Assembly (NCBI RefSeq): GCF_039525035.1
Contig: NZ_BAAAHE010000001.1
Location: 70,282 to 134,281, forward strand
From: Sporichthya brevicatena
Lineage (GTDB): Bacteria > Actinomycetota > Actinomycetes > Sporichthyales > Sporichthyaceae
Direction of reading: 5' to 3'
Length of the DNA stretch: 64,000 nt
The translations under genes and the position numbers were made by a program. Each line of letters opens with the position of its first letter. Position 1 is the stretch's first letter. Of the stretch, positions 34,201-43,375 are shown piece by piece. A model generated the notes under the pieces. That model was not told the DNA's origin, did no database searches, and was given only the letters and a program-made list of their open reading frames with translations.

Positions 34201-34901
34201 GTCGACCGGTTCCCACTGGGCACCTGCGCGCCCTCCTGCCCGCCCCGGCCCCCCGCGCCTGCGTTGCTCAGCAACTGCCGTCCGACGGCGTACGCCTCGC
34301 GGATGTCCGTCCCCACGTACCGCGCCGCCGCCAGACCCTCCAGCACCGGACTGGCGTTGACCGCGACCGTGTTCGGCAACCACTCGAAGAGGTTCACGTC
34401 GCTCGTGGAGTCGCCGTAGGCCACGCACTCCCGCGGGGTCAGATTCCAGCGGGCGAGCGCCTCCTGGGCAATCTCGACCTTGGCCTCGGGCAGCAGGGTC
34501 GCGGTGTCCGTCACGGGTCGGCCGATCTCCACGGCAGAACCATATGTCTCGTGCGCGCCCCAGCGCTCGAGGCCACGGACGAAGAACAGCGGCGACTGGG
34601 AGATCACGATGACGCGCTCGCCCCGGGAGCGGATGTCGGCGAAGGTCTCCGCGATGCCCGCCATCCACGGACCGGAGAGGAACGCCGCCTCGAGGTCGGC
34701 CTCGCTCGCCGCGTTGCAGATCTCGAGCAGGGTCTCCCAGAACGCGGTGGCGGTGATCTTCCCGGCGAGCCAGCGCTCCTCGATGTCCCGTCCGACCTCG
34801 TCCCGCCCCAGGTGGCGGGCGATCTCCAACGTGGCGGCGCTGCGGAGCAACGTCCCGTCCAGATCGAAGACGTGGAGTCCCCGAGCCGAATCTTCCGTCA
34901 T
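34197..34901 (-). CDS. HAD phosphatase 2 (island)
   Basis: The 234-aa HAD-IB phosphatase has nucleophile FDLDGT (residues 12-17), VIVISQSP as motif II and AYGDSTSDVNLF as motif IV. It is paralogous to HAD 1 at 24442-25077. Its C-terminus is an extra glycine-rich tail of about 20 residues. It is co-translated with the LacI gene and lies 28 bp after ALDH 2. A phosphatase next to each NAMPT paralogue argues that each mononucleotide product is dephosphorylated to a nucleoside (inference). Confidence 0.88.
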   Translation of the reverse strand: MTEDSARGLHVFDLDGTLLRSAATLEIARHLGRDEVGRDIEERWLAGKITATAFWETLLEICNAASEADLEAAFLSGPWMAGIAETFADIRSRGERVIVISQSPLFFVRGLERWGAHETYGSAVEIGRPVTDTATLLPEAKVEIAQEALARWNLTPRECVAYGDSTSDVNLFEWLPNTVAVNASPVLEGLAAARYVGTDIREAYAVGRQLLSNAGAGGRGGQEGAQVPSGNRST

Positions 34902-34929
34902 GGGAGGCCCCTTGGCATGAGCTCGAATC

Positions 34930-36411
34930 CTAACGCAGGTCAGGGGACGTGTTCGGTGACTGGTTGAGGATCATCGTCTTGTTCTCCAGGTACGGGTACA
35001 GTCCCGCGACACCACCCTCGCGGCCGAATCCGGACTGCTTGAAACCGCCGAACCCGACGCCGAAATCGGCCCGGTTCCCGTTCTGCCCGACCGTTCCCGC
35101 GCGCAGCTTGCGGCCGATCGCTCGGGCGCGGTCGGTGTCGTGAGTGAACACCGACGCGTTCAGCCCGTAAATGGAGTCGTTGGCGATCCGCACCGCGTCC
35201 TGCTCGTCCCGGGCGGGGATCACGCACAGCACCGGCCCGAAGATCTCCTCCTGGGCGATCCGCCAGGAGTTGTCGACGTTGCCGAACAACGTCGGCTCGA
35301 CGAACCAGCCTCGGTCGAGCCCGTTCGGCCGGCCGCCGCCGGCCGCCAGCGTCGCGCCCTCGCTCCGCCCGAGAGCGATGTAGCTCTCGACCCGGTCCCG
35401 ATGCGTCGCGGTGGCCAGCGGCCCCATCTGAACGCTCGGGTCGAAGGGGTCACCGACCTTCACCCGGGAGAACCGCTCGGCGAGCAGCTCGACCATCTCG
35501 TCGTGCCGGCCGGAGGAGACGATCACCCGGGTCAACGACGCACAGATCTGGCCGGACAGGAAACAGGTGCCCCCGACGAGGGCGTCCGCCGCCTCGGCGA
35601 GATCGATGTCGTCGAGGACGATCGCCGGGGACTTGCCCCCCAGCTCGAGCGTGTAGCGCCCGATCCGGTCGGCCATCAGCGCGGCAATCCGCCGCCCGAC
35701 AGCCGTCGAGCCCGTGAAGGCGATCTTGTCGACCCGGTGATCGCGCACCAGCGCCTCGGAGGCCTCCCGGTCGGCGGTGATCACGTTGACCACGCCCTTC
35801 GGGAGGCCGACCTGCTCGGCGATCTCCGCGATCACGTACGGAGCCCCCGGCGCCTCCGGCGACCCCTTGAGGACCACCGTGCACCCGGCCAGCAGCGCCG
35901 GCGCGAGCTTGAAGGCGATCAACGTCATCGGGGCGTTCCACGGAATGATCGCCCCGACGACGCCGACCGGTTCGGCGACGATCGCCCCGGTGGTTCCGAC
36001 CGAACCCGTCGGGGTGACCGCCTCCTCGAAGGCGAACCGGTCGGCGAGGTCGGCGTAGTAGGTGAAGGCCGCCGGAATCTCCGTCATCACCGGCTTCACG
36101 ACGGCCGAGATGATGCCCGACTCGCGCGGCCAGATCTCCACCATGTCGTCGACACGCTCGTCGACGGCGGCGGCGATGGCCCGCAGATACTCCGCACGCT
36201 CCGCGTGGGACATCTGCGGCCACGGACCCTCGTCGAACGCGGCACGGGCCGCCCCGACGGCGCGGGAGACATCGGTCTCCCGCGCCTCGGCAACGGTGTA
36301 GAAGGGCTGTTCCGTCGCCGCCTCGATCACCTGAATGGTGTCCGAGGTGGACGGATCGACCCATGCCCCGTCGATGAAGAACTTGTCCGGGTGCGCCAGC
36401 GGGACCCTCAT
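34930..36411 (-). CDS. Aldehyde dehydrogenase 2 (island)
   Basis: The 493-aa enzyme has PWNAPMTL near residue 155, LELGGKSPAIVL near 255, catalytic Cys in SGQICASLTR near 290 and EEIFGPVLCVIP near 390. It is of the general ALDH superfamily with unknown substrate. The start at ATG 36411 lies 9 bp after the NAMPT 2 stop, so it is in the same operon. Two ALDHs plus an LLM oxidase suggest that aldehyde intermediates arise in the pathway. Confidence 0.92.
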   Translation of the reverse strand: MRVPLAHPDKFFIDGAWVDPSTSDTIQVIEAATEQPFYTVAEARETDVSRAVGAARAAFDEGPWPQMSHAERAEYLRAIAAAVDERVDDMVEIWPRESGIISAVVKPVMTEIPAAFTYYADLADRFAFEEAVTPTGSVGTTGAIVAEPVGVVGAIIPWNAPMTLIAFKLAPALLAGCTVVLKGSPEAPGAPYVIAEIAEQVGLPKGVVNVITADREASEALVRDHRVDKIAFTGSTAVGRRIAALMADRIGRYTLELGGKSPAIVLDDIDLAEAADALVGGTCFLSGQICASLTRVIVSSGRHDEMVELLAERFSRVKVGDPFDPSVQMGPLATATHRDRVESYIALGRSEGATLAAGGGRPNGLDRGWFVEPTLFGNVDNSWRIAQEEIFGPVLCVIPARDEQDAVRIANDSIYGLNASVFTHDTDRARAIGRKLRAGTVGQNGNRADFGVGFGGFKQSGFGREGGVAGLYPYLENKTMILNQSPNTSPDLR

Positions 36412-36419
36412 ACGCTCTC

Positions 36420-37865
36420 CTACCCCGCCTTCTCGGCGTGCACCTTGACCGCGAACTCCTCGTAGTAGGACCGCGGGACCGGAACCTCGGCGTTGGCCCG
36501 GACCTCCTCGAAGTGGTGCATCCGCAGGAGCTTGCCGTTGCGGTACACCGGCTCGAGAACATTCTCCGACTCGGGGATCGAGCCCTTCGGGACGGTGACG
36601 TACTCGCCGTCGCGACGCTGCAGGGCGAGCCGGCCACCCTTGGACTTCTTGAAGGGCGAGCCCACCGGCGACTTCGCGATGTCACGCCAGGTCCCGTCGA
36701 CGCAGACCGCGCTGGCCTTCTGACCGAAGTTCATCGTGTCGCGGTTCCAGCGCTGCAGGAGACCGCCACCCATCGCGAACACCACGTTGTCGGCGGCCAG
36801 ACCGCGACGCTCCAACTCGGCCAGTGCCTGCGGCAGGGTCTCCAACGTCATGCCGTCACCCTGGACCACGCGGATGAACGGGGGCAGGATCCGGTAGCCC
36901 TTCGAGTTGGTCTCACCGCCGAAGATGTCGAGCAACCACTCCGTGGTGTCAGAGGTGACCTGAACGAGGTCGCCGGAGTCCGGCCGGATGCCGACCAGGC
37001 CCGGGAAGCTCTCGATCTGGCTCTTCAGCTCTCGACCGATGATGTTCTTGACGCAGTTCTCGTGGTCGTACGTGTCCGTGAGAACCAGGGCGAAGCCCGC
37101 CGACTCGAAGACGTCCAGCATGTTCTTGATGGCCGCGGCCTCGTTCTCCTTGCCCCAGGCCATGAAGCCGGCGTGCTCGGAGTTCGGGCCCGACATGAGG
37201 ACCGTGTCGATCGCGTTGTAGAAGTGCTTGGCCGCCAGCTGCGCGGTGACGGTCCCACCCTGGTGGAAGTTCACCAGGTGCGCCATGCCACCGAGGGCGG
37301 CCGACTCCAGCGAGGAGACACCACGCGCTCCGTAGTCGGCGAACATGCCGCGCACGTAGCCCTCGGGTGCGTCCGAGGTTCGCGCCAGCGCCTCGTTGAG
37401 GATCTGCTTGCACATCCAGCTGACGGTGCCGATCGTGGACGGGTACCACACCGACCGGAGGAGCGCGGTCTCGAAGAACGAGGTCGCCCAGTAGTACTTC
37501 GGGTCGGTGTTGATGATCTGCACCAGCACGTTCCGCGCCGGGATGACGAGCCCCTCCGGAACCGCCTCGATCTCGACGGGCAGGAACCCCCCGTGGTCCT
37601 CGAGGATCCCGAGCCAGTTCGCCCGGTTGAAGTGCATGCCCTGCTCCCGCAGCACGAACTCGGCCTCGTCGATGTCCTCGAGCGTGATCGGGTTCATCAG
37701 GTACTCGCGGATGAACGCCTGCAGCCCGAAGAACTGGGTGGCCGGGAACGGGCCGCCGCGCGACTCGATGTAGCTGGAGATGTACTCCGTTCCCGGCGGG
37801 TACAGCGGGTAATGGCAGTGCTTGTAGTTGTCCTGGTTACCGATCAGGTTGTGACTGAACCGCAT
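36420..37865 (-). CDS. Nicotinamide phosphoribosyltransferase-like enzyme 2, altered base pocket
   Basis: The 481-aa paralogue of NAMPT 1 retains DNYKHCHY, the catalytic His in SEHAGFMAWG, TDTYD and RPDSGD, so PRPP binding and phosphoryl transfer look intact. By eye-alignment, the Asp equivalent to human D219 is Gly here (NFHQGGT, against NFSQSDT in NAMPT 1), and the residue matching H191 is Ala (ADYGARG). D219 hydrogen-bonds the nicotinamide amide, so this enzyme probably accepts a different base. It lies between NIPSNAP and ALDH 2 on the minus strand in the island's long operon. Confidence 0.9.
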   Translation of the reverse strand: MRFSHNLIGNQDNYKHCHYPLYPPGTEYISSYIESRGGPFPATQFFGLQAFIREYLMNPITLEDIDEAEFVLREQGMHFNRANWLGILEDHGGFLPVEIEAVPEGLVIPARNVLVQIINTDPKYYWATSFFETALLRSVWYPSTIGTVSWMCKQILNEALARTSDAPEGYVRGMFADYGARGVSSLESAALGGMAHLVNFHQGGTVTAQLAAKHFYNAIDTVLMSGPNSEHAGFMAWGKENEAAAIKNMLDVFESAGFALVLTDTYDHENCVKNIIGRELKSQIESFPGLVGIRPDSGDLVQVTSDTTEWLLDIFGGETNSKGYRILPPFIRVVQGDGMTLETLPQALAELERRGLAADNVVFAMGGGLLQRWNRDTMNFGQKASAVCVDGTWRDIAKSPVGSPFKKSKGGRLALQRRDGEYVTVPKGSIPESENVLEPVYRNGKLLRMHHFEEVRANAEVPVPRSYYEEFAVKVHAEKAG

Positions 37866-37915
37866 TACCCGTTCCCTTTCAGGTTCGACAGAGGTGCCGG
37901 CACGCTCTCAACTAA

Positions 37916-38263
37916 TCAATCTGATGTGAGGTCACCGAGGAGGTGGTCGAACTGGCCGCTGTCGATGACCCGGCGGCGAATGGCCCGGTACAGCGGGCCT
38001 TTCGCCTCACGCGCCGCCAGCGCCGAGCCGAAGCCGGGGTCGGCGACGAAAGCACCCCACTTCTGCTCCATCTCGGCCAGGTCGGCGAACCGCATCGTGT
38101 AGACGAACTCGCCGAAGGAGTTGTCACCGATCGTGGTGACGCCCATCTGCGTGAACTCCATGCCGTGCTTGTGGAAGAGCGGAATGACGTCCTCGTGGAA
38201 GAAGGCGATGACGTCCGGCAGCCGCCCTGGCATGGCCACGTACTCGCGAATCTCGGAAATCAA
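37916..38263 (-). CDS. NIPSNAP-family protein
   Basis: The 115-aa protein has the ferredoxin-like dimeric alpha-beta barrel pattern of NIPSNAP (ISEIREYVAMPGR, then YTMRFADLAEMEQKWGAF). Its function in bacteria is unknown; relatives sit in catabolic clusters. The TTG at 38263 is chosen over a GTG at 38308 because GGGAGG lies 8 nt upstream and the family usually starts at this point. Confidence 0.78.
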   Translation of the reverse strand: MISEIREYVAMPGRLPDVIAFFHEDVIPLFHKHGMEFTQMGVTTIGDNSFGEFVYTMRFADLAEMEQKWGAFVADPGFGSALAAREAKGPLYRAIRRRVIDSGQFDHLLGDLTSD

Positions 38264-38327
38264 TGCTGTCGCCTCCCGTGCCGTCGAAGGTGTGCTCCGA
38301 ACGCACACCGGTGCAGTGCTGGTGTCG

Positions 38328-39419
38328 TCAGCGGAAGGCCGGCAGTACCGCTTCGGCCATCAGCTCCATGTTCTTGATGACGGCCTCGATTGGCTGCCCC
38401 ACGGCGATGAGGCAGGCGATGTGGTCGACGCCCATCTCCTCGTAGGTCTTGAACCGCTCGATCATGCGGTCAGGCGTGGTGAAGACCGGGTCGTCGTACT
38501 TCTCCCACAGGCCCTCGGTGGAGAAGCTGTACTCCTCCGGCCGCATGCAGCCCTTGGTCACGTAGTCACGGCTCGAGCCCGCACCGCGAGTGGTGAGCCG
38601 TGCCTCGCGGGTCTCGGTGGTGCCCTCACCCTTCACGAGCGCCATGTAGTGGTTGTACTCGTTGACGAGGTCGTCGAAGTACTCCAGTGCCTCTTCCTCG
38701 GTGCGCCCGACGGAGGTGTGGCGGAGCACCATCACCTGTCCACGGGGCTGCCCCGTCTTCTTGAGCTCGTCGTCGTAGGCAGCGAGCAGTACTTCCAGGT
38801 CGCCGTGCGGCTCGAAACTTCCGAAGTTCGGCGCGGTGACGAGGTTCAGGCCGGTCTGAGCGACCTTGCGGACGCCGGCCGCGCTCTGCGACGCGATCCA
38901 CAGCTCGGGGTGCGGCTTCGTAATCGGCTTCGGGACCAACGTCGTCCGGGGGAACGAGTAGTACTTCCCCTGGTGCTCGACCTCGTCCTCGGTCAACAGC
39001 CGCCGGATGATCTCCAGCGACTCCTCGTACATCGGCCGCTGGTCCTCGGGCTTCACGCCGAGCCGGTCCAGTTGGTAGCGGCTGCCGCCACGCGCGACGC
39101 CGATGCCCGTCCGCCCCGGCGCCAGGTGATCCAGCAGCGCCATCTGCGAGGCGACGAGCAGCGGGTTGTAGGCCGGCAGGACGACGACGCCCGGCTTGAT
39201 CCGCAGCCGCTTGGTGCGCTGCGCGGCCACGGTCGCGAACATCATCGCCGAGGGGTTGCACGTGTAGTTCTGGAACTGGTTCTCGTTGATCGTGATGCCC
39301 TCGAAGCCGAGCTCCTCGGCGGCATCGACGATCTTGATCATGCCGTCCAGGACTTCCGCCCACGGGCGGGACATGTCGGGGTAGAAGAACGGGGTCGTCA
39401 CCCAGAACTTGAGCGCCAT
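38328..39419 (-). CDS. LLM-class flavin-dependent oxidoreductase
   Basis: The 363-aa protein is a luciferase-like monooxygenase (TIM barrel): MALKFWVTTPFFYP at the start, GITINENQFQNYTCNP near residue 43, VARGGSRYQLDRLG near 118 and LWIASQSAAGVRKVA near 185. Such enzymes use reduced FMN or F420. An FMN-dependent enzyme would need a reductase, and a flavin-reductase fusion is encoded at 45469-46425 (a link by context). ATG 39419 has an AGGAG ribosome-binding site. It is the first gene of the long minus-strand operon and follows the operator at 39584. Confidence 0.9.
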   Translation of the reverse strand: MALKFWVTTPFFYPDMSRPWAEVLDGMIKIVDAAEELGFEGITINENQFQNYTCNPSAMMFATVAAQRTKRLRIKPGVVVLPAYNPLLVASQMALLDHLAPGRTGIGVARGGSRYQLDRLGVKPEDQRPMYEESLEIIRRLLTEDEVEHQGKYYSFPRTTLVPKPITKPHPELWIASQSAAGVRKVAQTGLNLVTAPNFGSFEPHGDLEVLLAAYDDELKKTGQPRGQVMVLRHTSVGRTEEEALEYFDDLVNEYNHYMALVKGEGTTETREARLTTRGAGSSRDYVTKGCMRPEEYSFSTEGLWEKYDDPVFTTPDRMIERFKTYEEMGVDHIACLIAVGQPIEAVIKNMELMAEAVLPAFR

Positions 39420-39786
39420 ACCTGACTCCTCGAACAGAATTTCCGGATCGTGCGTACGGGACTGCCGGGGACCGAGCGGCCTGGCACCGGGTGATGCCGC
39501 CCCCCGATGGCTCACGGAGCCGAGCGCGCAACTCGTGAGACGCCTGGTGGCGTTGAACGCCCCCTTGCGGGTTCTCCGGACGGTAGTATCGATTCTAGTT
39601 GGCCGTCAATAGTTGCGCTTCCAGGAAACTCCTGAGCTACAAAGGCGCAGGAAACGCCCCGCAGACGGCATCTTCGAATGCTTTCTATATTTCTGCCTCG
39701 TAACGCAGTGACGAGGCAGACTGCGCCCACGGCGAGCCGGCGGTGGACCGGCCATCGCGTCCGATCCACCGCACCGCAGCAGCAGG
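39420..39786 (-). promoter_or_regulatory. LLM operon promoter region with near-palindromic operator
   Basis: The 14-mer TAGTATCGATTCTA (39584-39597) is palindromic at 6 of 7 base pairs around a central CG, the LacI-family form. TTGACG on the minus strand (39604-39609) is the -35 candidate. No gene is visible in these 367 bp. Confidence 0.7.
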
Positions 39787-40197
39787 TCAGGGCGTCGCGT
39801 TCACCTTGCGGTAGGTGTCCTTGAACCGGATCAGCGGCCCTTCGAACTCGAAGATGTCGCACGAGGCCGTCTCGATCACGGTTCCGTCGGCGCCGACGGT
39901 TCGCGTGCGCCACCTCGTCACGGCGAAGTCCGGGGAGATGAGGTCCACCGCCGTCTCGGTGGTGGAGTTTCCCCCCGGCGCCTTCGCCAGGTAGAAGCGG
40001 AACCCTCGTTCGACCTCGGCCGCCCCCTGGAAGGTCTGGCCCGGCTCCGGCCCGATCGCTGCGCGGAACACGGCGTCCTCCGTCATGAGCGCCATCAGCC
40101 CGTCGAGGTCAGCGGCTTCCCAGGCGCTGCGGAACTGGTCGATCAGTCGGCTGCGGGCAGCCTTCGCCTCTTCGTACGTCTGCGACACAGCGCTCAT
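39787..40197 (-). CDS. SnoaL-like (NTF2 fold) protein
   Basis: The 136-aa protein shows the SnoaL/NTF2 pattern: an N-terminal helix with FRSAWEAADLDGLMALMTEDAVFRA, then beta strands ending in FKDTYRKV. Members are isomerases, cyclases or binding proteins; no catalytic residue is certain here. Its ATG overlaps the stop of the upstream PfkB gene (ATGA), so translation is coupled. Confidence 0.8.
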   Translation of the reverse strand: MSAVSQTYEEAKAARSRLIDQFRSAWEAADLDGLMALMTEDAVFRAAIGPEPGQTFQGAAEVERGFRFYLAKAPGGNSTTETAVDLISPDFAVTRWRTRTVGADGTVIETASCDIFEFEGPLIRFKDTYRKVNATP

Positions 40198-41186
40198 GGA
40201 TTCACTCCGCTCGAAAGAAGTTCGGCCGCCCGATCCCGGGCGACCTCCTGGATCTGCCGCCACGTGGGCATCCCGGTTCGTGCCCCCGCCGAGGCGACCG
40301 AGATCGAGGCAGCAGTGACAGCTGCGACGACGGCGGTGCGGAGGTCGTCGCCCGCCGCCAGGCGCGCAGCCAGAACGCCGTTGAACGTGTCGCCGGCACC
40401 CGTGGTGTCGCGGACCGTGGCGGGCAGCGCCGGCACCTTCGTCTGCTCCGCGCCGCGGCACACCAGAACCCCGTCGCCGCCCAACGTGATCACGACCGCG
40501 CCGCCGGTGTGCGCGGTCAGCGCCGCACCCGCCCGCGCGACCGCGGCCTCGGACACATCGGACTGCGCCTCGCCGGTGATCCGGGCTGCGAAGTCGATGG
40601 CTTCGTACCGGTTGGGCGTGAGAATCAGGTGCGGACCACGGAGATCGAGAATCTCTGGGATGACCGGGGCGGGGTTGAGGATACAGCCGACCCCCGCGTC
40701 GACGCTCCGGCGAACGGCAGCAGCCGCCGCCGGCCCGTGGATCTCCGTGGAGACCAGCACACAACCGGCGACCGGCAACAGGGATTCGAGTACACCCGCC
40801 ACGGTCTCGGCACAGACGTGCCCGTTGGCGCCGGCACCCACGGCGATCTGGTTGTCGCCGTCGGCGTCCACGACGATCAGCGCCGCACCCGTGGCGACAC
40901 CGTCCAACTGGCTGACCGCCTCAACGTTGACCTGATCACTCGTCAGATCTTGTAGCGCGTGAGCCCCGTCGGCGTCCTTCCCGACCGCACCGATCAACCG
41001 GACGTCAGCACCGGCCCGCGCTGCAGCAACCGCCGCGTTGGCGCCCTTGCCCCCTCCGAAGCGCTGCACCGAGTCGCCGACAACCGTCTCACCACGACCC
41101 GGTAGTCGCGGCGCGTTGATGACGATGTCGGTGTTGATCGCCCCCACGACGACGACCCGACCGCCAGACTCGCTGACCTCTGCCAC
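40194..41186 (-). CDS. PfkB-family sugar kinase, ribokinase-like
   Basis: The 330-aa kinase has both PfkB signatures: FGGGKGANAAVAAARAGADV near residue 42 and DTTGAGDTFNGVLAARLA near 255, with GAINTDIVINAPRLPGRGET at the N-terminus as in ribokinases. The expected reaction is ribose to ribose-5-phosphate, though other sugars or nucleosides are possible. GTG 41186 has a GGGAGGTGAC ribosome-binding site. Placed between a nucleoside-hydrolase promoter region and the PRPP synthetase, it fits recycling of ribose freed by the hydrolase (inference). Confidence 0.9.
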   Translation of the reverse strand: MAEVSESGGRVVVVGAINTDIVINAPRLPGRGETVVGDSVQRFGGGKGANAAVAAARAGADVRLIGAVGKDADGAHALQDLTSDQVNVEAVSQLDGVATGAALIVVDADGDNQIAVGAGANGHVCAETVAGVLESLLPVAGCVLVSTEIHGPAAAAAVRRSVDAGVGCILNPAPVIPEILDLRGPHLILTPNRYEAIDFAARITGEAQSDVSEAAVARAGAALTAHTGGAVVITLGGDGVLVCRGAEQTKVPALPATVRDTTGAGDTFNGVLAARLAAGDDLRTAVVAAVTAASISVASAGARTGMPTWRQIQEVARDRAAELLSSGVNP

Positions 41187-41222
41187 GTCACCTCCCGGCG
41201 CCGGCGCCACAGTTCAGTCCGC

Positions 41223-42017
41223 TTACGAGGTGGTCGACCCGCGCCCGGAACGCCCCGCGGCGGCCCAGGTGAGGATCGCTTCCCACAGTCGCGGGTAGTG
41301 CTCCCAGTTCATGAACTGCGGAGGGGCCCAGTGCGGTGCCAGGTCCGACGCGAACGCGACCGTGTTGCCGGCGCCGTAGGACCCGGTGACGAGGATGGGG
41401 TCGTCGCCCCGGCTCGCAACCACGGTGGCCTCGGGCTTCGCCACGAACTGGTTGTAGCCGAGCAGTGTCGGCCACTGCGGCGGCGTTCCCCCGAGAGCCG
41501 GGTGCTCCGGGAGATCGACCTGGGCCTGAAACCCCTCGGGCAGTTCGACGCGGTCGTCGCGGTCGAACATCTCGACCGGCAGGACGCGGGCCAACGGGGA
41601 CCGGCCGTATCGGGCGCGCCCCTCGATGCCCGAGAAGCTCAGGTACCCCCCGACCATGACCAGGCCCCCGCCCTGCTCGACGTAGTCGGCCAGCAGTTCG
41701 AGGCGGTTCACCGTGAGCTGGGAATGGAGGAAGGTCTCGTCACACAGCAGGAACGAGTTCGCACCAATGTCGCTGATGACCACCACGTCGAACTGGGCCA
41801 GTTCGGCGGCAGCCGTCGGGAACCGACCGGACACCTCGTGGCCCCGGATGTAGGTGACATCGATGCCGGAGCGCTCCAGGCAGTGGAGAAAGACTCCCGC
41901 ACCTTCCTCGTACTCGGTGTTCTGAAAGTGGTCGAAGCCCTTCATGTGGATCGTGTGCTTGATCCAGGACTCGCCGACTACCAGCGCCCGCAACCCGCTC
42001 TTGTTAGTAGTCATCAC
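41223..42017 (-). CDS. Glutamine amidotransferase-like protein (DUF1355 type)
   Basis: The 264-aa protein has the ThuA/GATase-1-like fold: ALVVGESWIKHTIHMKGFDHF near residue 10, VVVISDIGANSFLL near 78 and YVEQGGGLVMVGGYLSFSG near 112. The Cys nucleophile of classical GATases is not evident at the expected strand-turn-helix, so amidotransferase activity is doubtful. It is the first gene of a minus-strand set with the PfkB kinase and the SnoaL protein, and it is divergent from the nucleoside hydrolase. Confidence 0.75.
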   Translation of the reverse strand: MMTTNKSGLRALVVGESWIKHTIHMKGFDHFQNTEYEEGAGVFLHCLERSGIDVTYIRGHEVSGRFPTAAAELAQFDVVVISDIGANSFLLCDETFLHSQLTVNRLELLADYVEQGGGLVMVGGYLSFSGIEGRARYGRSPLARVLPVEMFDRDDRVELPEGFQAQVDLPEHPALGGTPPQWPTLLGYNQFVAKPEATVVASRGDDPILVTGSYGAGNTVAFASDLAPHWAPPQFMNWEHYPRLWEAILTWAAAGRSGRGSTTS

Positions 42018-42339
42018 GCGCCTTCTGATCCGAGGTCATCAGCCGTTGTCACGGCAGTCGAAAGAATGTGGACCCGACCCGTGCCCGGGGTACGCCGACG
42101 TCCTGGCCCGCCGGGGATCACCCGACGACCGGTACCGTCTCGCGAGCCATGGCCGGACTATACTAGAACCGATTCGATTTGGCCACGGCCCGCCGGCGGT
42201 TCCGGTGAAAACTCCCCGAATTATGCTTAGTTTGGGTTCCAGCGCCCGGGGGAGCCGGAAAACCGTCCTCTAGTATTACGCGCAGAAGTCGAATCGCTTC
42301 AAGTGGCTCATCGCTCTTGGACGCGGATACGGAGGAATC
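42018..42339. promoter_or_regulatory. Divergent regulatory region with operator
   Basis: These 322 bp separate the GATase-like gene and the nucleoside hydrolase gene and hold no gene. TAGAACCGATTCGA (42164-42177) is an operator candidate with central CG. The minus strand has TATAGT at 42158-42163 as a -10 candidate. GGAGGAATC precedes the hydrolase GTG at 42340. Confidence 0.6.
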
Positions 42340-43305
42340 GTGCCACCCCCGCCTCGCCGCATCATCATCGACACCGACCCAGGGGTGGACGACGCGTGGG
42401 CGATCGCCCTCGCCGTGGCCAGCCCCGAGCTCGAGGTGCTCGCCCTGACGACCGTGGTCGGCAACGCCGACCTGGACACCTCCACTCGCAACGCGCACAC
42501 CCTGCTCTCCATGCTGGAGCGGTCGGCCATCCCGGTGGCGGTCGGCGCCGAGGAACCCTTGGGCGGTCTGCTGCCCGAGTTGATCGCGAACCGCGAGTTC
42601 GTCCGCCAGATTCACGGCGCCAGCGGGTTGGGCGGCCTGCCCGTCCCCGACTTCACGCCCCCGAACGACGGGCCGCACGCCGTCGAGGCCATGGCCGGCA
42701 TCCTCGCCGAGGCCGCACCACACAGCATCACGGTCGTCGCGCTGGCCCCGCTGACCAACCTGGCCCTGCTCTTCGACCGCTACCCGGAGCACCTGGACGC
42801 GATCGACCGCGTCTACATGATGGGAGGAAGCGGCAACGGCGTCGGCAACGTGACCCCCGTGGCCGAGTTCAACGTGTGGGCCGATCCCGAAGCCGCCCAG
42901 CGGGTGCTGTCCGAACCCCGCGTCGAGATTTCCATGATCGGCCTGGACATCACGCTGCTCGCCGCGGTCTCGCCCGCCGACCTCGACCACCTCACCACTC
43001 CGATCGGACTCGCTCTCACCCAGATGGTCCACGGCTACGGGGACATCCGGGACGACGGCTGGCCACTGCACGACGTGGTGGTGGTCGCCGCCCTTCTGGA
43101 CGACGCCGTGATCAAAACTCAGCCCGCCACCGTGGAGGTCGACACCGCTCGCGGCGAACGCCGGGGCCACACCCGCTGCACCTTCCGCTCCGGCAGCAGC
43201 CGGCCGGTCGACAACGCCGGCGCTCTGCCCGAGCGCGCCGTCGCCACCCACCTGGACCGGGACCGCTTCCGCGACGTGGTTCTCAGCCGCCTGTCCAAGC
43301 TCTGA
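42340..43305 (+). CDS. Inosine-uridine-type nucleoside hydrolase
   Basis: The 321-aa enzyme hydrolyses nucleosides to base and ribose. The N-terminal calcium/ribose motif is IIIDTDPGVDDAWA (residues 8-21), followed by LAPLTNLAL near 132 and AEFNVWADPEAA near 168. The His-Asp near the C-terminus (LHDVVVVAA, about 247) corresponds to the catalytic segment. The base specificity is unknown. It starts at GTG 42340 with a GGAGGAA ribosome-binding site. It is followed by two terminator-like hairpins. It would close the island's proposed ribose cycle. Confidence 0.92.
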   Translation: MPPPPRRIIIDTDPGVDDAWAIALAVASPELEVLALTTVVGNADLDTSTRNAHTLLSMLERSAIPVAVGAEEPLGGLLPELIANREFVRQIHGASGLGGLPVPDFTPPNDGPHAVEAMAGILAEAAPHSITVVALAPLTNLALLFDRYPEHLDAIDRVYMMGGSGNGVGNVTPVAEFNVWADPEAAQRVLSEPRVEISMIGLDITLLAAVSPADLDHLTTPIGLALTQMVHGYGDIRDDGWPLHDVVVVAALLDDAVIKTQPATVEVDTARGERRGHTRCTFRSGSSRPVDNAGALPERAVATHLDRDRFRDVVLSRLSKL

Positions 43306-43350
43306 GTCCTGGCTCCGGACGGAGGGTCCACCGCAGTCCGGAGCCAGGAC
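43306..43350. terminator. Terminator after nucleoside hydrolase
   Basis: The 15-bp perfect arms GTCCTGGCTCCGGAC (43306-43320) and 43336-43350 enclose a 15-nt loop. It starts at the second base after the stop. Confidence 0.85.
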
Positions 43351-43375
43351 GGTTCTGTGACCTTCCGTCACACAG

